From Pisaster brevispinus (Eukaryota > Echinodermata > Asteroidea > Forcipulatida > Asteriidae), in NCBI GenBank assembly GCA_023634235.1, contig JAMKCF010000001.1, forward strand, positions 14,518,258-14,582,257: DNA of 64,000 nucleotides, given 5' to 3'. Positions within the stretch are counted from its first letter, which is position 1; each line of letters opens with the position of its first letter. Shown here piece after piece: positions 22,641 through 34,395 of the stretch. The translations under genes were made by a program, and so were the position numbers. The notes under the pieces were generated by a model, which worked only from the letters and a program-made list of their open reading frames with translations, did not search any database and had not been told where the DNA came from.

Positions 22641-24026
22641 CATCAACAAGAAATATTGTTGGAACTGACGGTCTCTTTATAAACCTACATAATACTAAAA
22701 CATCTGGAATATTTCCATGTGAAATCAATGAATATAAAGCAACATTTGTACATGTACTCTAAAAGCAAACAATTATCATAATAGTATGAAACTATGGCTC
22801 CATAATCCCACCCAGTTTGGCTTGAACAAGTTCATTTTTTTTTGAAGCTACTTAAGTCATACAAAACCAAGTTCGGCAATCTGTTTGTTTTCATACTTAA
22901 CTTTAATAACCATAAATTGCTATTCCCTGTACAGTATTTTAATTATTGTTGTAGATCATGCCAATACAGTGTTATGCTTCAGGACAAAACCACCAAATGG
23001 CATAATAAGCAGGTTTGCATTGCTCCATGTTTGAACCAACATTCTGATGTCTGAGCCACAAGATCAGTATTCACTGTTTTGACCATAAAGAACAAACCAC
23101 AAGACTGGCTTGAGTAAGTAGCATTTCGAACTACACGCTGATGACTAGGCAATCACAGTCAACCATTCAATGTTCAACCCTTAGGCATGAGTAGTATCAT
23201 TCTGACCCACATACTGTAGACTCAAACATCAATCATTTAGTCTGACTGTCGTCTGACAGGTTAAATATTAGTAATCAGCTATGTACAATTTATTTATAAC
23301 TACCATGATTGGCTTTAGTAGTAGGCTTTCATGCCCATATGATGATGACTCCGAGTACAAAAACGTGGGTCCAATGTGTTTAGTGTACTTTGTCATGAAA
23401 ATTAACAATAATGCCTTGCAAAGAAAGTAGCATGTAACATATTTTTTGAACTTTTTGTTATCAATTTTGCACTAAAAAGGTGCTGGATATTTAAAACGTG
23501 TTGATGAAAGATGTTTTTTTTTAACATTGACAAAAAATATAACTTTTTTCAGACAGAAAACTTAACGATTGAAATCACATGCAACTATAACTTTACAAAA
23601 CTCATACAAATTCACAGCAGGCGCAAACAAATTGAACAATGTTTTTTCAATTAATGTTTTTGAAATGTACCGGTACATAGTTTTGAATCTTAATCTTACA
23701 AACAAAAACAAGTACAATTTTCCATAACACATAACGCAATTCAGAATGGTCTAAATAAATTCATCTCATATTCCTTTCAACCGATCATCACTCATGCTGT
23801 AGTATCAGTTCAATTGGCATTGATTGGGGAATTTCAATTTTTTTAAACACCATTTAGGAGTTCTCCAACAAAGGTTTACAACTGAGAAATAAGACCTTAA
23901 ATTGAGAATAACATTGAAAATAAATAAATCTCAAATAAATAATCAAATACACTAACAAACAACAGCTTCAATCAAACATGATTGTACATTATTATGACAG
24001 TCTTTAGTGTTACATGTCTTGCCAGT
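22641..24026. other. Non-coding
   Basis: AT-rich; no coding exon, RNA gene or defined repeat recognised. Confidence 0.4.
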
Positions 24027-24207
24027 ACATACATCAGGCCTGGAATTTCATCTTTGGGAGGGCAAGACCAATTTCATTAGCAAAGGGTACTACCACTGGA
24101 AAATCTTAAGATCTATGGGAAACTTTTCATGGGGCACCAAAGTCAAGACCAGTGCAACAGAGGCCATGGCCTCCATGGCCTACGTGTATTCCAGGCCTGA
24201 TATACAT
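24027..24207. mobile_element. Small hAT-like MITE with 12-bp terminal inverted repeats
   Basis: A 165-bp element (24035-24199) starts CAGGCCTGGAAT and ends ATTCCAGGCCTG: perfect 12-bp inverted repeats beginning CAGG, as hAT elements do. The eight bases on each side, ACATACAT and ATATACAT, differ at one position and fit an 8-bp hAT target duplication. No coding capacity. Confidence 0.65.
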
Positions 24208-25518
24208 GTACCATCATTATTTATTTTTTTCAAAACAGGTTGAGAAGAGCAATATAAGCCATTTAATCGTACAATAAACATGCATCATTTAAAATTCTCT
24301 ATAATGGACTAATCCAGAAACTCCACCCACAACAATAACATCTTGCAAGGAAAAGTACTCACATGATTGCATATTATATCTCCATCTATGATCATAGAGG
24401 CAGAACACATGTAGGTCTTCATGTACAGGTACATGTATATGTAGTGTATTACATGTATACCAGACAGTAAAAAATGTGCAAACGACAGCTCACTTAAAAA
24501 AAATCAAACAGCAGTGTGTTCACAGTTTGTATGTGATTCTTACACCTGATTTGTGGACACAAGTGCATACATAAGTTTGGCTCTCTTTTGCTCTAATGCT
24601 TTGATGGATTAGGTGCCTCGCAACTTTTGACCCACGAACAAAACTGTCCATAAAAAGTACATTTAGCATGGGCTGATGGAATAGGACATTCTACTGTTTT
24701 CAAAGACAACAGATTTTCAAGACTTCAACCATGCTTTTGATGAATATGGAATAGTGTGTAGCCTAAAATGCTACATGGTTAATGAGTGGTGCTTCATGAA
24801 TAAGTCTATTGAACCATGGAGCTATCCGATTTAGCTCCATGGTTGTCATGGTTGTACTACTGATCGTTCAAGAGGATCAGTGGCATAACCAGGCATTTCT
24901 ATTTGGGAGTGGGGTTACAGACATAACTTTGGGTGGGGGCTATTTAATAGGCAACATAGCCTTGGTCTAATTCTAGGCCTTACATCTACTGTCCACTTAT
25001 TTTTTTGTCTCATTTAAATGTATTTTTTTTGGCGGTTTTGTATGATAGTCATTACATTAAACGGTCAGAAATTAGTTTCACAAATTTGTCTCAGACAATA
25101 ATAGTATAACAACAAATTGAGTTAACACACACTACTAAATATCGCAAACATACAAAGTCACACTATCCTTATAAACCATGTAAACACTATACAAGTACTC
25201 CATTTTTCTGATGCCTACATATACAAATGTTATGAATCTGTATTCTTGTACATGAATATTGTCATGTTTGATTTATTTCAACTGTAAATATTTCTTTTCC
25301 TTACATTGTTAAATAATTGTGTACTATATTTTGTTATTGCTTCTGATGGTATAAATATTCATAATTCTCAAACATTTGTATCCACAACAGTTATTATCAA
25401 TCATTTAGGGTAGTTTTGCAGAACAACGAATTGCACAAATATACAAGTACTTCCAACTTAATTTGCATACATAGTAGTGCCATACATGTATTATACACCA
25501 AGCTCAGAATATTCTGCA
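24208..25518. other. Non-coding, includes a possible hAT-type remnant
   Basis: No gene. CAGTGGCATAACCAGG at about 24879-24894 resembles the CAGTGGCGTAGCCAGG ends common in hAT-type elements, but no partner end was found. The 3' end of the Helentron-like element must lie in the right part, but I could not locate its terminus. Confidence 0.3.
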
Positions 25519-26325
25519 TTACAATGTTTTCAACTCAATTTGTATAGCTTCATGATAGCTATATGTTGGTCTAACTGTAGCTATAATATTATCTATACCT
25601 CTGACATATACATGATCAATTAATGTGGCATTCTCTGTGGTTGCATTTGTTACATATTGTTTATATCCATGCTCTGTCAATTTCTCAATTTGTGAATGAT
25701 TATCATAAATGTTCTCATTGAAATCTCCCATCACTGTACATCTCCTACTGACCTTGTGAATGTCAGTGATCGCTTTTAATAGATTGTCAATGAAATCTTT
25801 CATCTTATAAGAAGGTGGTCGATAAATAACTACAACAACAATTGATACATGAGAAATTGTATGAAAAGCAACATATTCCAGATTCTGTACTGTAAGGTTT
25901 AAACGACTGAAATGTTTATCTGTCTTGCCAAAAACAGCAACTCCTCCATGACTTTGCTGATGTAGTATCTTCATATGATCATTGTATGACAAAGCTCTTA
26001 TTTGGTGGAAGCTTTTGAAACCATCTAAATTCACATCAATCATCTGATCAGCCTCAATCCATGTTTCTGTCAGGCAAATGAAATCTGATTCCATCATTTC
26101 TCTTTGACATTTCAAATCTCTATAGTGAGGTAATAAACCTTGAATGTTATGCAGCATGATGGTAGTACCACTGTCAGCTATGTCTTCATTATTGACAGAT
26201 TCCTCAATTCCAGTCACTACAGGCATTGTCTTTAGAGCTTCTACTGATTTATTACAGTATATCAACTTCTCATCAAAACCTTCAATAACAAGTCCCTTCA
26301 GTGATGTCACACGACTCAAACTCAC
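25519..26325 (-). pseudogene. Helentron C-terminus: helicase last motif plus endonuclease domain
   Basis: 268 codons. It begins with SLSRVTSLKGLVIEGFD, the final PIF1/RecD motif, then from residue ~55 an exonuclease-endonuclease-phosphatase domain: MLHNIQGLLPH (N), FICLTETWI (E), HGGVAVFGK, VVIYRPPS, VMGDFNENI (D-N), TLIDHVYV and a final SYHEAIQIEL (H). All expected catalytic positions seem to be present. The endonuclease fused behind the helicase is what separates Helentrons from Helitron1 elements. Confidence 0.85.
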
Positions 26326-26419
26326 ATATGCTTGACCTGCTGCAAATGTTTTTTCGAGACAGACAATACATTTCTTTCCAATGTGCTCTTCCTGAATTGC
26401 AATTGCTACATAATTATGA

Positions 26420-27226
26420 TCATGTTGTGCTGCTGAGTCTTCTTAAATTAGATCCCACAATCTTGTTATCAAATGTTATATTGATAAACTTGGGTCCAGA
26501 TTGATCAGGTAACATCTCTATGCCACTAACTGTTCCAAATGCTCCATTGACAAGTCCATCAGATACATCTATATTTTTTGTCAACATAACTCTAGCACCA
26601 ACTTCAATCAATAATGAGCGACACAAACTACACGAGCGTGTTGATTGCAAAGGTTTCTCCCTTTGTTTCAGTTTACCATTTGCATCTTTCTCATAGTCCT
26701 TGGCTTCAATGTAAACAGAATCTGAACATTTCTCATGCATTCTTTGTAGATTATATTTATCAACTTGCTTGTTTGTGGGGTAAATATGCACACCATCATC
26801 TAAATCTTGTCCAGTCTCACAACCTTTAAGTATAGCTGTTTCTTCATCTGTCAAATTATCCTTTTTAGTTTTTACTCGCAATTTATTCAACACTTCTGTG
26901 AACTCATCTCTTTGCCTCAAAATTTCATTTAACTCAACTTTCTTAAAATTGTCATGCCATAAACAGGACTCAACTACATTGTGATGCAGTGATTTTCCTT
27001 TTACTGGTGGTAATTGATAGAAATCACCAACTGCAACAACACTTACATTTCCAAATGCACATTGACTTCTTGTTTGCTTAATTTGTCTTAATCTTCCATG
27101 AATATAGCAAAGCATCTTAAGATCAACCATAGAAATCTCATCAATAATTAATATTTGCAATTGACCAAGTTTGTTTCGCAGGGTACTGATTTTCTCTTCA
27201 CCAAGAGGTTTATATGGCAGTGACAT
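26420..27226 (-). pseudogene. Helentron PIF1-type helicase, central part
   Basis: 268 codons. ILIIDEISMVDLKML near residue 27 is Walker B (DE). VVAVGDFYQLPPVKG is motif III of PIF1-like helicases. LTKNIDVSDGLVNGAFGTVSGI near residue 215 is the characteristic PIF1 C-terminal motif. It overlaps the upstream fragment by 17 bp (frame change right after the Walker A half) and is separated by a stop and shift from the endonuclease fragment. Confidence 0.87.
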
Positions 27227-28898
27227 CAGTACTAATGCTGAGAGCAGAGTGTATGGTCAGTGCGTTGATATTAAATGCAGCGACACCAGTTGGGGCTGTT
27301 AAAGTTACAGATACATCATCAGGATTATGATTCATTCTGCCAAGTAAACGAACAGCTTCATTATATATACATTTAATCAGATGTGATTTCCCTGTGCCAG
27401 CTCCTCCAGTAATGAACATATGAAATGGTTCAGGATTCTTGCCATTGACTTTATCAAAACACCATTGCCTAATCTTATAAAATACTTGACTCTGTTTGAC
27501 ATTCAATGACCTCATTAAACATTGGGCTTCCTCTTTTGGGATTTTGGCTTTATTGTATTCAATGTTATAACTTCTTTCATCTTTCTTATGAGATTGCAAA
27601 TCTGGAATAGCTTCATTCTCCTGTTCTACTGTACTCTTTTCATCTCTACATTCATGTCTTTGTGCTTCAGTCTCTGGACAGATCAATGCCCATGCATCTT
27701 CCTGAGGACCAAACTTAGCCAAATACTCTTCAGCATCATTCATGGACTCAATATCTGCTTCAAATCTTTTCCGATTACTTTCTATAACAAACTTTACAGG
27801 AACAATGTTAGACTTATGTAACTTTACATTTCCAGAATTGTAAAATTCTTCAAATGTTTCAAACTGAGGAGGTTTCAAAAGTGCATCAACACGAAGTGGT
27901 AAGAGCAGTTGTAGAATACTTTGATAGTATTTCTCAGGAGTTTTTGTTACACAAAACCTTGGATACTTAATAACTGCACCATTTGTTCTAGTACGCTTCT
28001 GTATATATCCTAAACCATTCCGTAATTTATGTACATGTTCATACGTTCTACCACTGTGAACCTTTAATGCTTCTGTACTTGACAAAACTCTATAATCAGA
28101 GCAAAATGTAGCAAGACACATGATATCAAAGGCATCTGTTTTAGGTCGTGCTTTATATCTATCTAACTTACTGGTCATCCACACATTATCACCATCATCA
28201 TCTGATTTATTCTGAATCAACCTCAGTGGCAAACTCATTCTGACAGGATTCTCTCCTAATGGTATAAATTCCACTTTTACAGAACCTTCTTTTAACCTCA
28301 AATTACACACTCGAAAACAGGCCTCTTGTGCTGAAACTTCCCTGTTCTGTAAATAAACTTGTCCAATTTGTTTCATACTCTGCTTTGCATCAACATTCCC
28401 ATTCAATGCTTCACTTTGTGCTTGACCAAGCAACAATCCCATTTCACGTTCAGCCTTAGCCATGTAAGATACAACATATGCTACACATCCATAGATATCT
28501 GTAATATACTGAATATCTAGATTAGCATTCCATGCTCTAGATAAGTCTGGATTATACTGGTTCACCCATACATCATGAGGATTACGTTTCAAGACTATAC
28601 TAACTTTCTTACTCATACGTTTATTGGCATTCTCAAAATGTTCTTGTGTTATTCCAAGAGCTTTAAACATTTCATTCACTGATTCATGATTATGATCTTC
28701 ATCAAGTACTGCTTCACGAACTGATTTTAACACTTCAGTGGCTTTTTTCAAATCATCAACATCTTGTTCACTGTCACTCACTTCCATGTCACCAAGTTTC
28801 TTATTGTCATCATCATCATTCGGTTGATGTCTAATCAGAAATGTTCTGTCTGAAGGAGGTCTTGGGAAATTGAATCTGCACTGTTCTTTTTTTTGCAA
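27210..28898 (-). pseudogene. Helentron Rep C-terminal part and helicase Walker A
   Basis: 562 codons. CVAYVVSYMAKAEREMG near residue 145 holds the two Rep tyrosines (YVVSYMAK, YxxxYxxK), as in Helitron Rep. After a linker region (YLAKFGPQEDAWALICPE), FITGGAGTGKSHLIK near residue 505 is Walker A (GAGTGKS), followed by LTAPTGVAAFNINALTIHSAL (given as two motifs: LTAPTGVAAFN and TIHSAL). It ends by frame change into the fragment with Walker B. Confidence 0.87.
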
Positions 28899-29092
28899 CT
28901 TTTAGAATGTCTTCTGCTATGCATTTGAACATTTGATATTATTTCATTTAATTCTTCATCGTCCTCCTTTGTTGGTAATTTACAAGATACAAATCTATCA
29001 ATGAATTCAACAACCTTGTCATCATTACCATCACTTAGTTTAGGAGCATCTTCAATCCAGAACAAACAATGTGTATAAGGGGAACCTCTCAT
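28835..29092 (-). pseudogene. Helentron Rep HUH-region fragment
   Basis: Begins MRGSPYTHCLFWIEDAP. In active Helitrons this block carries the metal-binding His-hydrophobic-His pair (as in RG.PHxH); here the first His position is Tyr (PYTH). The rest (VEFIDRFVSCKLP) matches the family. If the reading is correct, the Rep nuclease has lost one HUH histidine. Flanked by stops and frame changes on both sides. Confidence 0.75.
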
Positions 29093-29128
29093 CTGAAACT
29101 CAACTCTGTAAAAGTAGTCTTTGACCTT

Positions 29129-29626
29129 TCAAATAGCTTTTGACATTATCACCTCTTTCAGAAACACATGGAATCTTCTATCAAATGTTCTTGCCACAGT
29201 CACAGGATTACTCTTAAGTATTATACATTTCTCAATCCAATCTAAGTCAACTATAGTTCTGGGATCACCTTGTTGCTTTAGTATTGTATTTATGACTTCT
29301 GGCCATCTCATATCAGCAGCGGAAAATGAACAGAACCCTGTCGGTAAACCAAGTTGTTTTATCATTGCCTATACATCCTTTTGTGTCGATTGCCAAAATG
29401 CAGAAGTTCCTCTTATTGGTTTCAAGAACTTGTACCCACTGTCTGATTTTAACATGTTCTTCAATTTGTCCTTGTTCAGCATTGATGCAGTTAACTTATG
29501 TCCATCTTGAGATTGAACAAAACCTTTTCGAAGTGCAATAGATACACAGCGCAAAACTTGTTCAATTTCTGACATATTGTGCATAGAATATATAGTCTGT
29601 ACTTTGTGAGAATCTATTGTCCACAT
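29129..29626 (-). pseudogene. Helentron Helitron_like_N region, two fragments
   Basis: Two adjacent frames, 29369-29626 and 29129-29365. The first has RCVSIALRKGFVQ and YKFLKPIRGTSAFWQ. The second starts [20 protein letters not shown], the GLPTFF.TLSAADLRWP signature of the Helitron N-terminal domain, and continues [17 protein letters not shown]. They are divided by a stop near 29367. Confidence 0.82.
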
Positions 29627-31049
29627 TCATCAATCTATTAAGCAAGTATCTACAAAGTGTTATTCTAATATCACGTTTATCACAGAATATAGGACTACCT
29701 TTGGGAAACAATGTAGGAAAGCATTTGGCTTCATTTCCTTCTTTCATTAAGACTCTTACTGGATTATTGCCTTCACAAGGAGCTACACAAAACACATCGT
29801 CAAAATACTGATCTAGAATTTCTTGCCCAATGTCTGCTGGTTGCATACAGCTATCAAGTTTGACACCACATAATCGTTCCTCATCAGTAATCTCCTCCTC
29901 ATCATCCTTATCATTGTTTAAATCTTCTTCATCATTCTCATGTTTGTCAAGGTCTTCTTGATCTGAACCTTCAGGTACAGGGTTAACCCAATCTTGTGTA
30001 ATCACAATGTCATTATACCATTTGTTATTCATCTTTAAATAACGCAATGCCTCTTCAACATGTGCTTTATTAACAAACTTATACTCATAATAACCTTTAT
30101 ATGTCAATTTGCGCTTCAGTTTTATACGTATTAATTCATGTTCTCCTGTTCTTGGTAATGACTGTACACATTCACTAACATTAGCAGGCACACAAATACA
30201 TGGTCCAATGACTCCACTTTGTCCGCCTTTTGGTAAATTAACAATCTTCATAAATGCAGTATTTTTGGCTATCAAATGCTGTTCTAGCGTATTCAACCTT
30301 TTCAATTCTTCTGGAATTTCTGGTAAACTTAAATTGTTCAGGCTTGCTTCTGATGGTATAATATTCTTAATCAACTTCCTGTGACATGTATAGCAAATCC
30401 ATAGGCAAGATCTTGATTCGGACAAGCTACATTCTCCAGTATTGCATTGGTCATTACATTTATGTAAGTATCTTTCTGATATGTTCTCCGAATATTGATA
30501 TCTGTTTTTGTTACATTTTAATACTTGATTCTTATAGAGTAATTTCAGGCAAACAGCACATACACAAGATGGTCCACAACTCATTTTCCTCCTGAAATCA
30601 TTTATTACACTGAAAATAAACTGTTTTCTGTTTTGAGACATAACTTTCGCTTTTCTGGCATTCTTTTTTACTTTCTGTCGGAAATCTGCATCTTCATTAT
30701 ACTTCCTTTTAATACTGTTGATCACTTTCTCTTTGTATATTGCATTGCCATGGTACTTGCTCTTTAAATCAGTTATCACTTTTTCTTTGTATGATGCATT
30801 AGTATGGTACTTTCTTTTAATACCATTTATCAATGTCTGTTTGTATATTACATTGCCATGGTACTTCCTTTTGATGCTATTAATCAACCTCAATTGAAAT
30901 TCCTTACTTGAATGATATTTTAACTTCATTTTACTGACTCGTTTCATTCTGTATATTGGATTGCAATTATATCGAAAACTGTCTGCTCCTATTTTGTCCC
31001 TCCTGTAACAATCATTTGAATTGTATGTTTTTCTTCTGGAATATTTCAC
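29562..31049 (-). pseudogene. Helentron N-terminal region: lysine-rich repeats and Cys-rich domain
   Basis: 495 codons. Residues ~40-135 are 18-residue repeats of the form INSIKRKYHGNAIYKEKV. Then comes a Cys-rich zinc-binding-like segment (CGPSCVCAVCLKLLY, CNDQCNTGECSL, CLWICYTCHRKL). IPEELKRLNTLEQHLIAKN and LPKGGQSGVIGPCICVP match the conserved region N-terminal to Helitron Rep proteins. An acidic stretch (NDEEDLNNDKDDEEE) follows, then FPTLFPKGSPIF and LLNRLMNVDNRFSQSTDY, the start of the Helitron_like_N domain. Confidence 0.85.
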
Positions 31050-31558
31050 ATTTTCCTTCTTTTTTCATACTCTATTCTGCTTGCATTCTTTTTACTTTCT
31101 CTACAAATTGAACTGTTCTGGTATTTCATTTTCATGGCATTCTGCTTATTTTCTCTCCACACTGAACTGTCCTGGTATTTCATTTTCAATGCATTCTTCT
31201 TCTTTTCTCTAAAAATTGAACTGTCCTGGTATTTCATTTTCATTGCATTCTTCTTCTTTTCTCTACAAATTGAACTGTCCTGGTATTTCATTTTCATTGC
31301 TTTTTTTTTGTTTTCACTACAAAGTGAATTCTCATACCTTTTGTTTATTGCAGAAATTTGTTCTTGCTTGTACTCTATAATTACATTATATTTCATAATT
31401 TTATAACACTTTTTACCAGTATTTATTACTTCTTTCATGTTTTCATTATATAGTTCTGTTCTAGCATTTAAAAGAAATTCGCATTTGTGGTTATCTTCTG
31501 CAGAACGTTTCTTTCTTTTCCTTTCCCTGTCCATCTTCCTTTTCATTTCTACACTCAT
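31046..31558 (-). pseudogene. Lysine-rich repeat segment of the Helentron
   Basis: 170 codons ending in five 18-residue repeats of MKMKYQDSSICREKKKNA. It continues, after one frame change (4-bp overlap), into the similar repeats of the next fragment. Very basic and probably helical; may bind DNA or RNA. Unknown function. Confidence 0.7.
31080..31330 (-). repeat. 54-bp coding minisatellite
   Basis: The landmark TGAACTGT(C/T)CTGGTATTTC recurs at 31109, 31163, 31217 and 31271, exactly 54 bp apart. Period 54 equals 18 codons, so copy-number change keeps the frame. Confidence 0.9.
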
Positions 31559-31734
31559 ATGTTTACGTTTCTTTTTCTTTGGTGTTTTCTCTTGTTAATC
31601 CATACCAGTATCATCCTCTACTTGTTCAAGACAATCATTACATAACTCAGTTTGATTACAATTTATTTCCTGATCTGCATCTACAGTTTCAATATTTTCA
31701 TTTGTTTCATTGTTTGTCCTCTCACCTAAATTAA

Positions 31735-32383
31735 CTACTTCCTCTTCACTGATATTTCCTGTGGCTCCTCATGAACAGACAACACAACATCATAATGTAT
31801 GCCACTACTGTGATTCAGATAGATTCCAGCATCTGAGGTTACAGAACCAATTTCAGCTATCTTTCCCGAGAATATAAACCACCTATCATTGAATGTGTAT
31901 ACATCAGTTTCAAGCATGTGTGCAACAGCCATAATCTCTACTTCTGTAGCCCAGACTCCAGAGTTAAACATTCTCTGCTTTTGAACATATTCTTCAACAT
32001 CAGTGAATCCTTCACGTAAATATGTATTGTACTGACTGGGATGTTTCAACAAATTATTGACAGTAGCTAGTCTCAATCTCATAATGATTACGCTCACTAC
32101 CAGAAACAGCATATGAAATAGCCCTGAAAAAGCAATTTCCATCACCTTCAATATTTCTTATACGATCAGGACAACCAATTGTTGCACATTCCTCTATAAG
32201 TAAAGCCTGTGACCACACTCTACCAATTCCAAGTGATTTGCATAAAGATGTCTTTTGTTCATAGGTTAGTGGGACAAACTTAAAGCACTCTGCTTCAGTT
32301 ACTACAATCATTTCAATATCATCACTGTCATTATCATCACTATGGTTATTGTTATCTTCAAATGTCATCACCTCATGTTTCAA
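31735..32383 (-). pseudogene. Helentron OTU-family cysteine protease
   Basis: Two overlapping frames (32054-32383 and 31735-32151) that break around 32080-32090. The first has IEGDGNCFFRAISYAVSGSE: the OTU active site D-G-N-C. The second continues with LREGFTDVEEYVQK, GVWATEVEIMAVAHML (the WAxxxE block) and ends YLNHSSGIHYDVVL with the catalytic His (HYD). The triad is present, but the reading frame is broken. OTU domains are common in Helentrons and may act on ubiquitin or in self-processing. Confidence 0.85.
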
Positions 32384-32512
32384 GCCACTACTTTATTGAT
32401 ATGATGATTTACTGTTACTGGCATCATTACCTTCTTCGTATAATTCTCCTATGGCCTGAGTTTTTAACACACAATTCCCTTCATCAACATCTTTACCAAA
32501 ATCAACAAAACA

Positions 32513-33070
32513 TTAGTTTGTATTTGAATCAACCTCTTTACAAATTGACACACCACTGATTTCAAACTGTTCATTGTCTTGTAAATTCATAGAGTTAGCC
32601 AAATCAGTACAATACCTGTATACATCTTGCCAGGTAGGTGCACATTTCATCAGACTTCTTCCATCACTCACTTGATGACCATTGCAATCTCTGGAATGTG
32701 AATCAAATATATAGTACATATTGTATTGAGCAATTACACCAAATGTATTCCCATTAAAACATATGAAACATGAGTTATACTTCTGCAATGTTTGTTCCAG
32801 GGCCCTGTTTAGCTCCATCAAATTAAATTCGCACAAATTACCATCATCTCTGAAAATACCACTGACCGATTCATGATAAATCATAGTGAATGTTTCATTG
32901 AATGCAAGTAATTCATTGGGCAATTCATCAATTAACAAATAGTCATTGTTCATTGTACAACTGTTTGATAAGTGACCATACAATTCATTACCAGTATTCA
33001 ACACCAAATCCATGTCATGACTTGTCCAATGTCTTAATTCTTTAATGTGACTGTACATCATTGCACACAA
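32513..33070 (-). pseudogene. Helentron accessory domain, possibly cysteine-protease-like
   Basis: 185 codons. It contains NSCFICFNGNTFGVIAQYN and YYIFDSHSRDCNG. An F-D-S-H-x-R-D-x-x-G block is seen in C76-type papain-fold ubiquitin proteases (active-site D-x-H); this link is my inference from the motif alone. It continues the frame from the PHD-containing part after a frame change at ~33064. Confidence 0.5.
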
Positions 33071-34395
33071 GCTATTTGCAACAGTTTCCCAGTATTTACA
33101 CCGAACTTCAAATCACCTTGATGGAAATATCCCTGTACAGCAAAGGTCTCCATTCCAGTTGAATCATCATGTTTCTTCAATTTCCTGTCATTCCATTCTT
33201 TATAAGGTGATAATGACCTCTTCTTTGTGTTAAATTGTTTCACATGTTCTTGTTTACCGTTTTTACATTTCAACCCTTGCTTTGCTGCATTTTCATTTAG
33301 TTGTTCTTTATCTCTACTTGCATTATCATGTTGTGTTGTCCCCTTTGTCCTGCTCCGTAATGAGTACCCTCCACCACTTTGTTCGAACATTAATATGTTT
33401 CTTTTGCTACATGACGCTTCTTGTTTATCAGCAATAATCTCTTCTCGTTTAATGTTTAAAGCACTTACATGTCCAGTGTCTCTATCTTGTCTGCACATTA
33501 CAAATGATTCTTCACAGAACTGATCCTCTTCACCATCAGAATTCCAGGCATACACACTGCGGTCTGCACACATACCAAAATCATCAAACAAATTTTCGAA
33601 ATAATTTGAGCGTCCACATTTACAACAAACGCAGGAAGCCCTTTTGATCATTAATACTTCTTTCAAATGCAGTACAGCTTAAATGAAACCACACTTTACA
33701 TTTTTCACACTGTATTAGCCTCTGATTACATGACACATCACATATCCAACACATTTTCACCAAACTACCTTCACAATGCAATCTATTCACGTTATCTGTC
33801 ATTGATTGCATCTCCTCCTTATGACTTTTCATGTTGAACATTGTTGTTGTACATGCTGGACCTTTTTGCTTCAACCGTCTCTTAACGCATCTGATCACAT
33901 GTTCTTCAGTAGTTTCCGATTTGATGTTTGTGACATTTCTTGCTCTGGCAGTCTCATCCATCCACTTTATAACTTCTGCAAGTGTTCTTTGAGTATGACA
34001 ATACATATTCTTCTGGATTTTATCCTGAATTTTCCTGTCTCTGACACTCATACGACATTCAATCACCTTTCCATTTTTTCTATGATTATACTTCACTTTA
34101 TTCTTTGCTTTCTTTGTCACATGCTCCTTTTGTTTTGTGTCTTGCAAGTTACTTTTCTGTACAAATTCTTCCTCTGACAAATCTGACAATTCTTGTTGTG
34201 TACAACAATCACACTTTGTTTTCTTACAGAGTACATTTTTCACAGTTTGCTTCAGTTTTGCAATCCTTCTAGGCAATAATCTTGCCAACTTACTTTTTCC
34301 ACAGTAAAAACATTCAAATACTGGTAACTGCTTTGTCCCTCTTCTACTGTAACCGTTTCTCTTTTTACAGCCTTTGTTTTCCAGGATCACATTCA
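33058..34395 (-). pseudogene. Helentron PHD-finger-containing region
   Basis: Two frames, 33620-34395 and 33058-33666, that shift at ~33650. The first has basic segments and ends with CWICDVSCNQRLIQCEKC then VWFHLSC; the second opens with RASCVCCKCGRSN. Together the Cys/His spacing (CxxC, CxxC, HxxC, CxxC) fits a PHD-type zinc finger cut by the frame change. An upstream CFYCGKSK and CDCCTQQE are further Cys pairs. The frame of the first fragment opens at 34396 without an ATG, in the -1 frame of the fragment before it. Confidence 0.7.

Noticed and set aside
22562..22762. 66-codon plus-strand frame
   Set aside because: Falls in a decayed tandem repeat; no supporting features.
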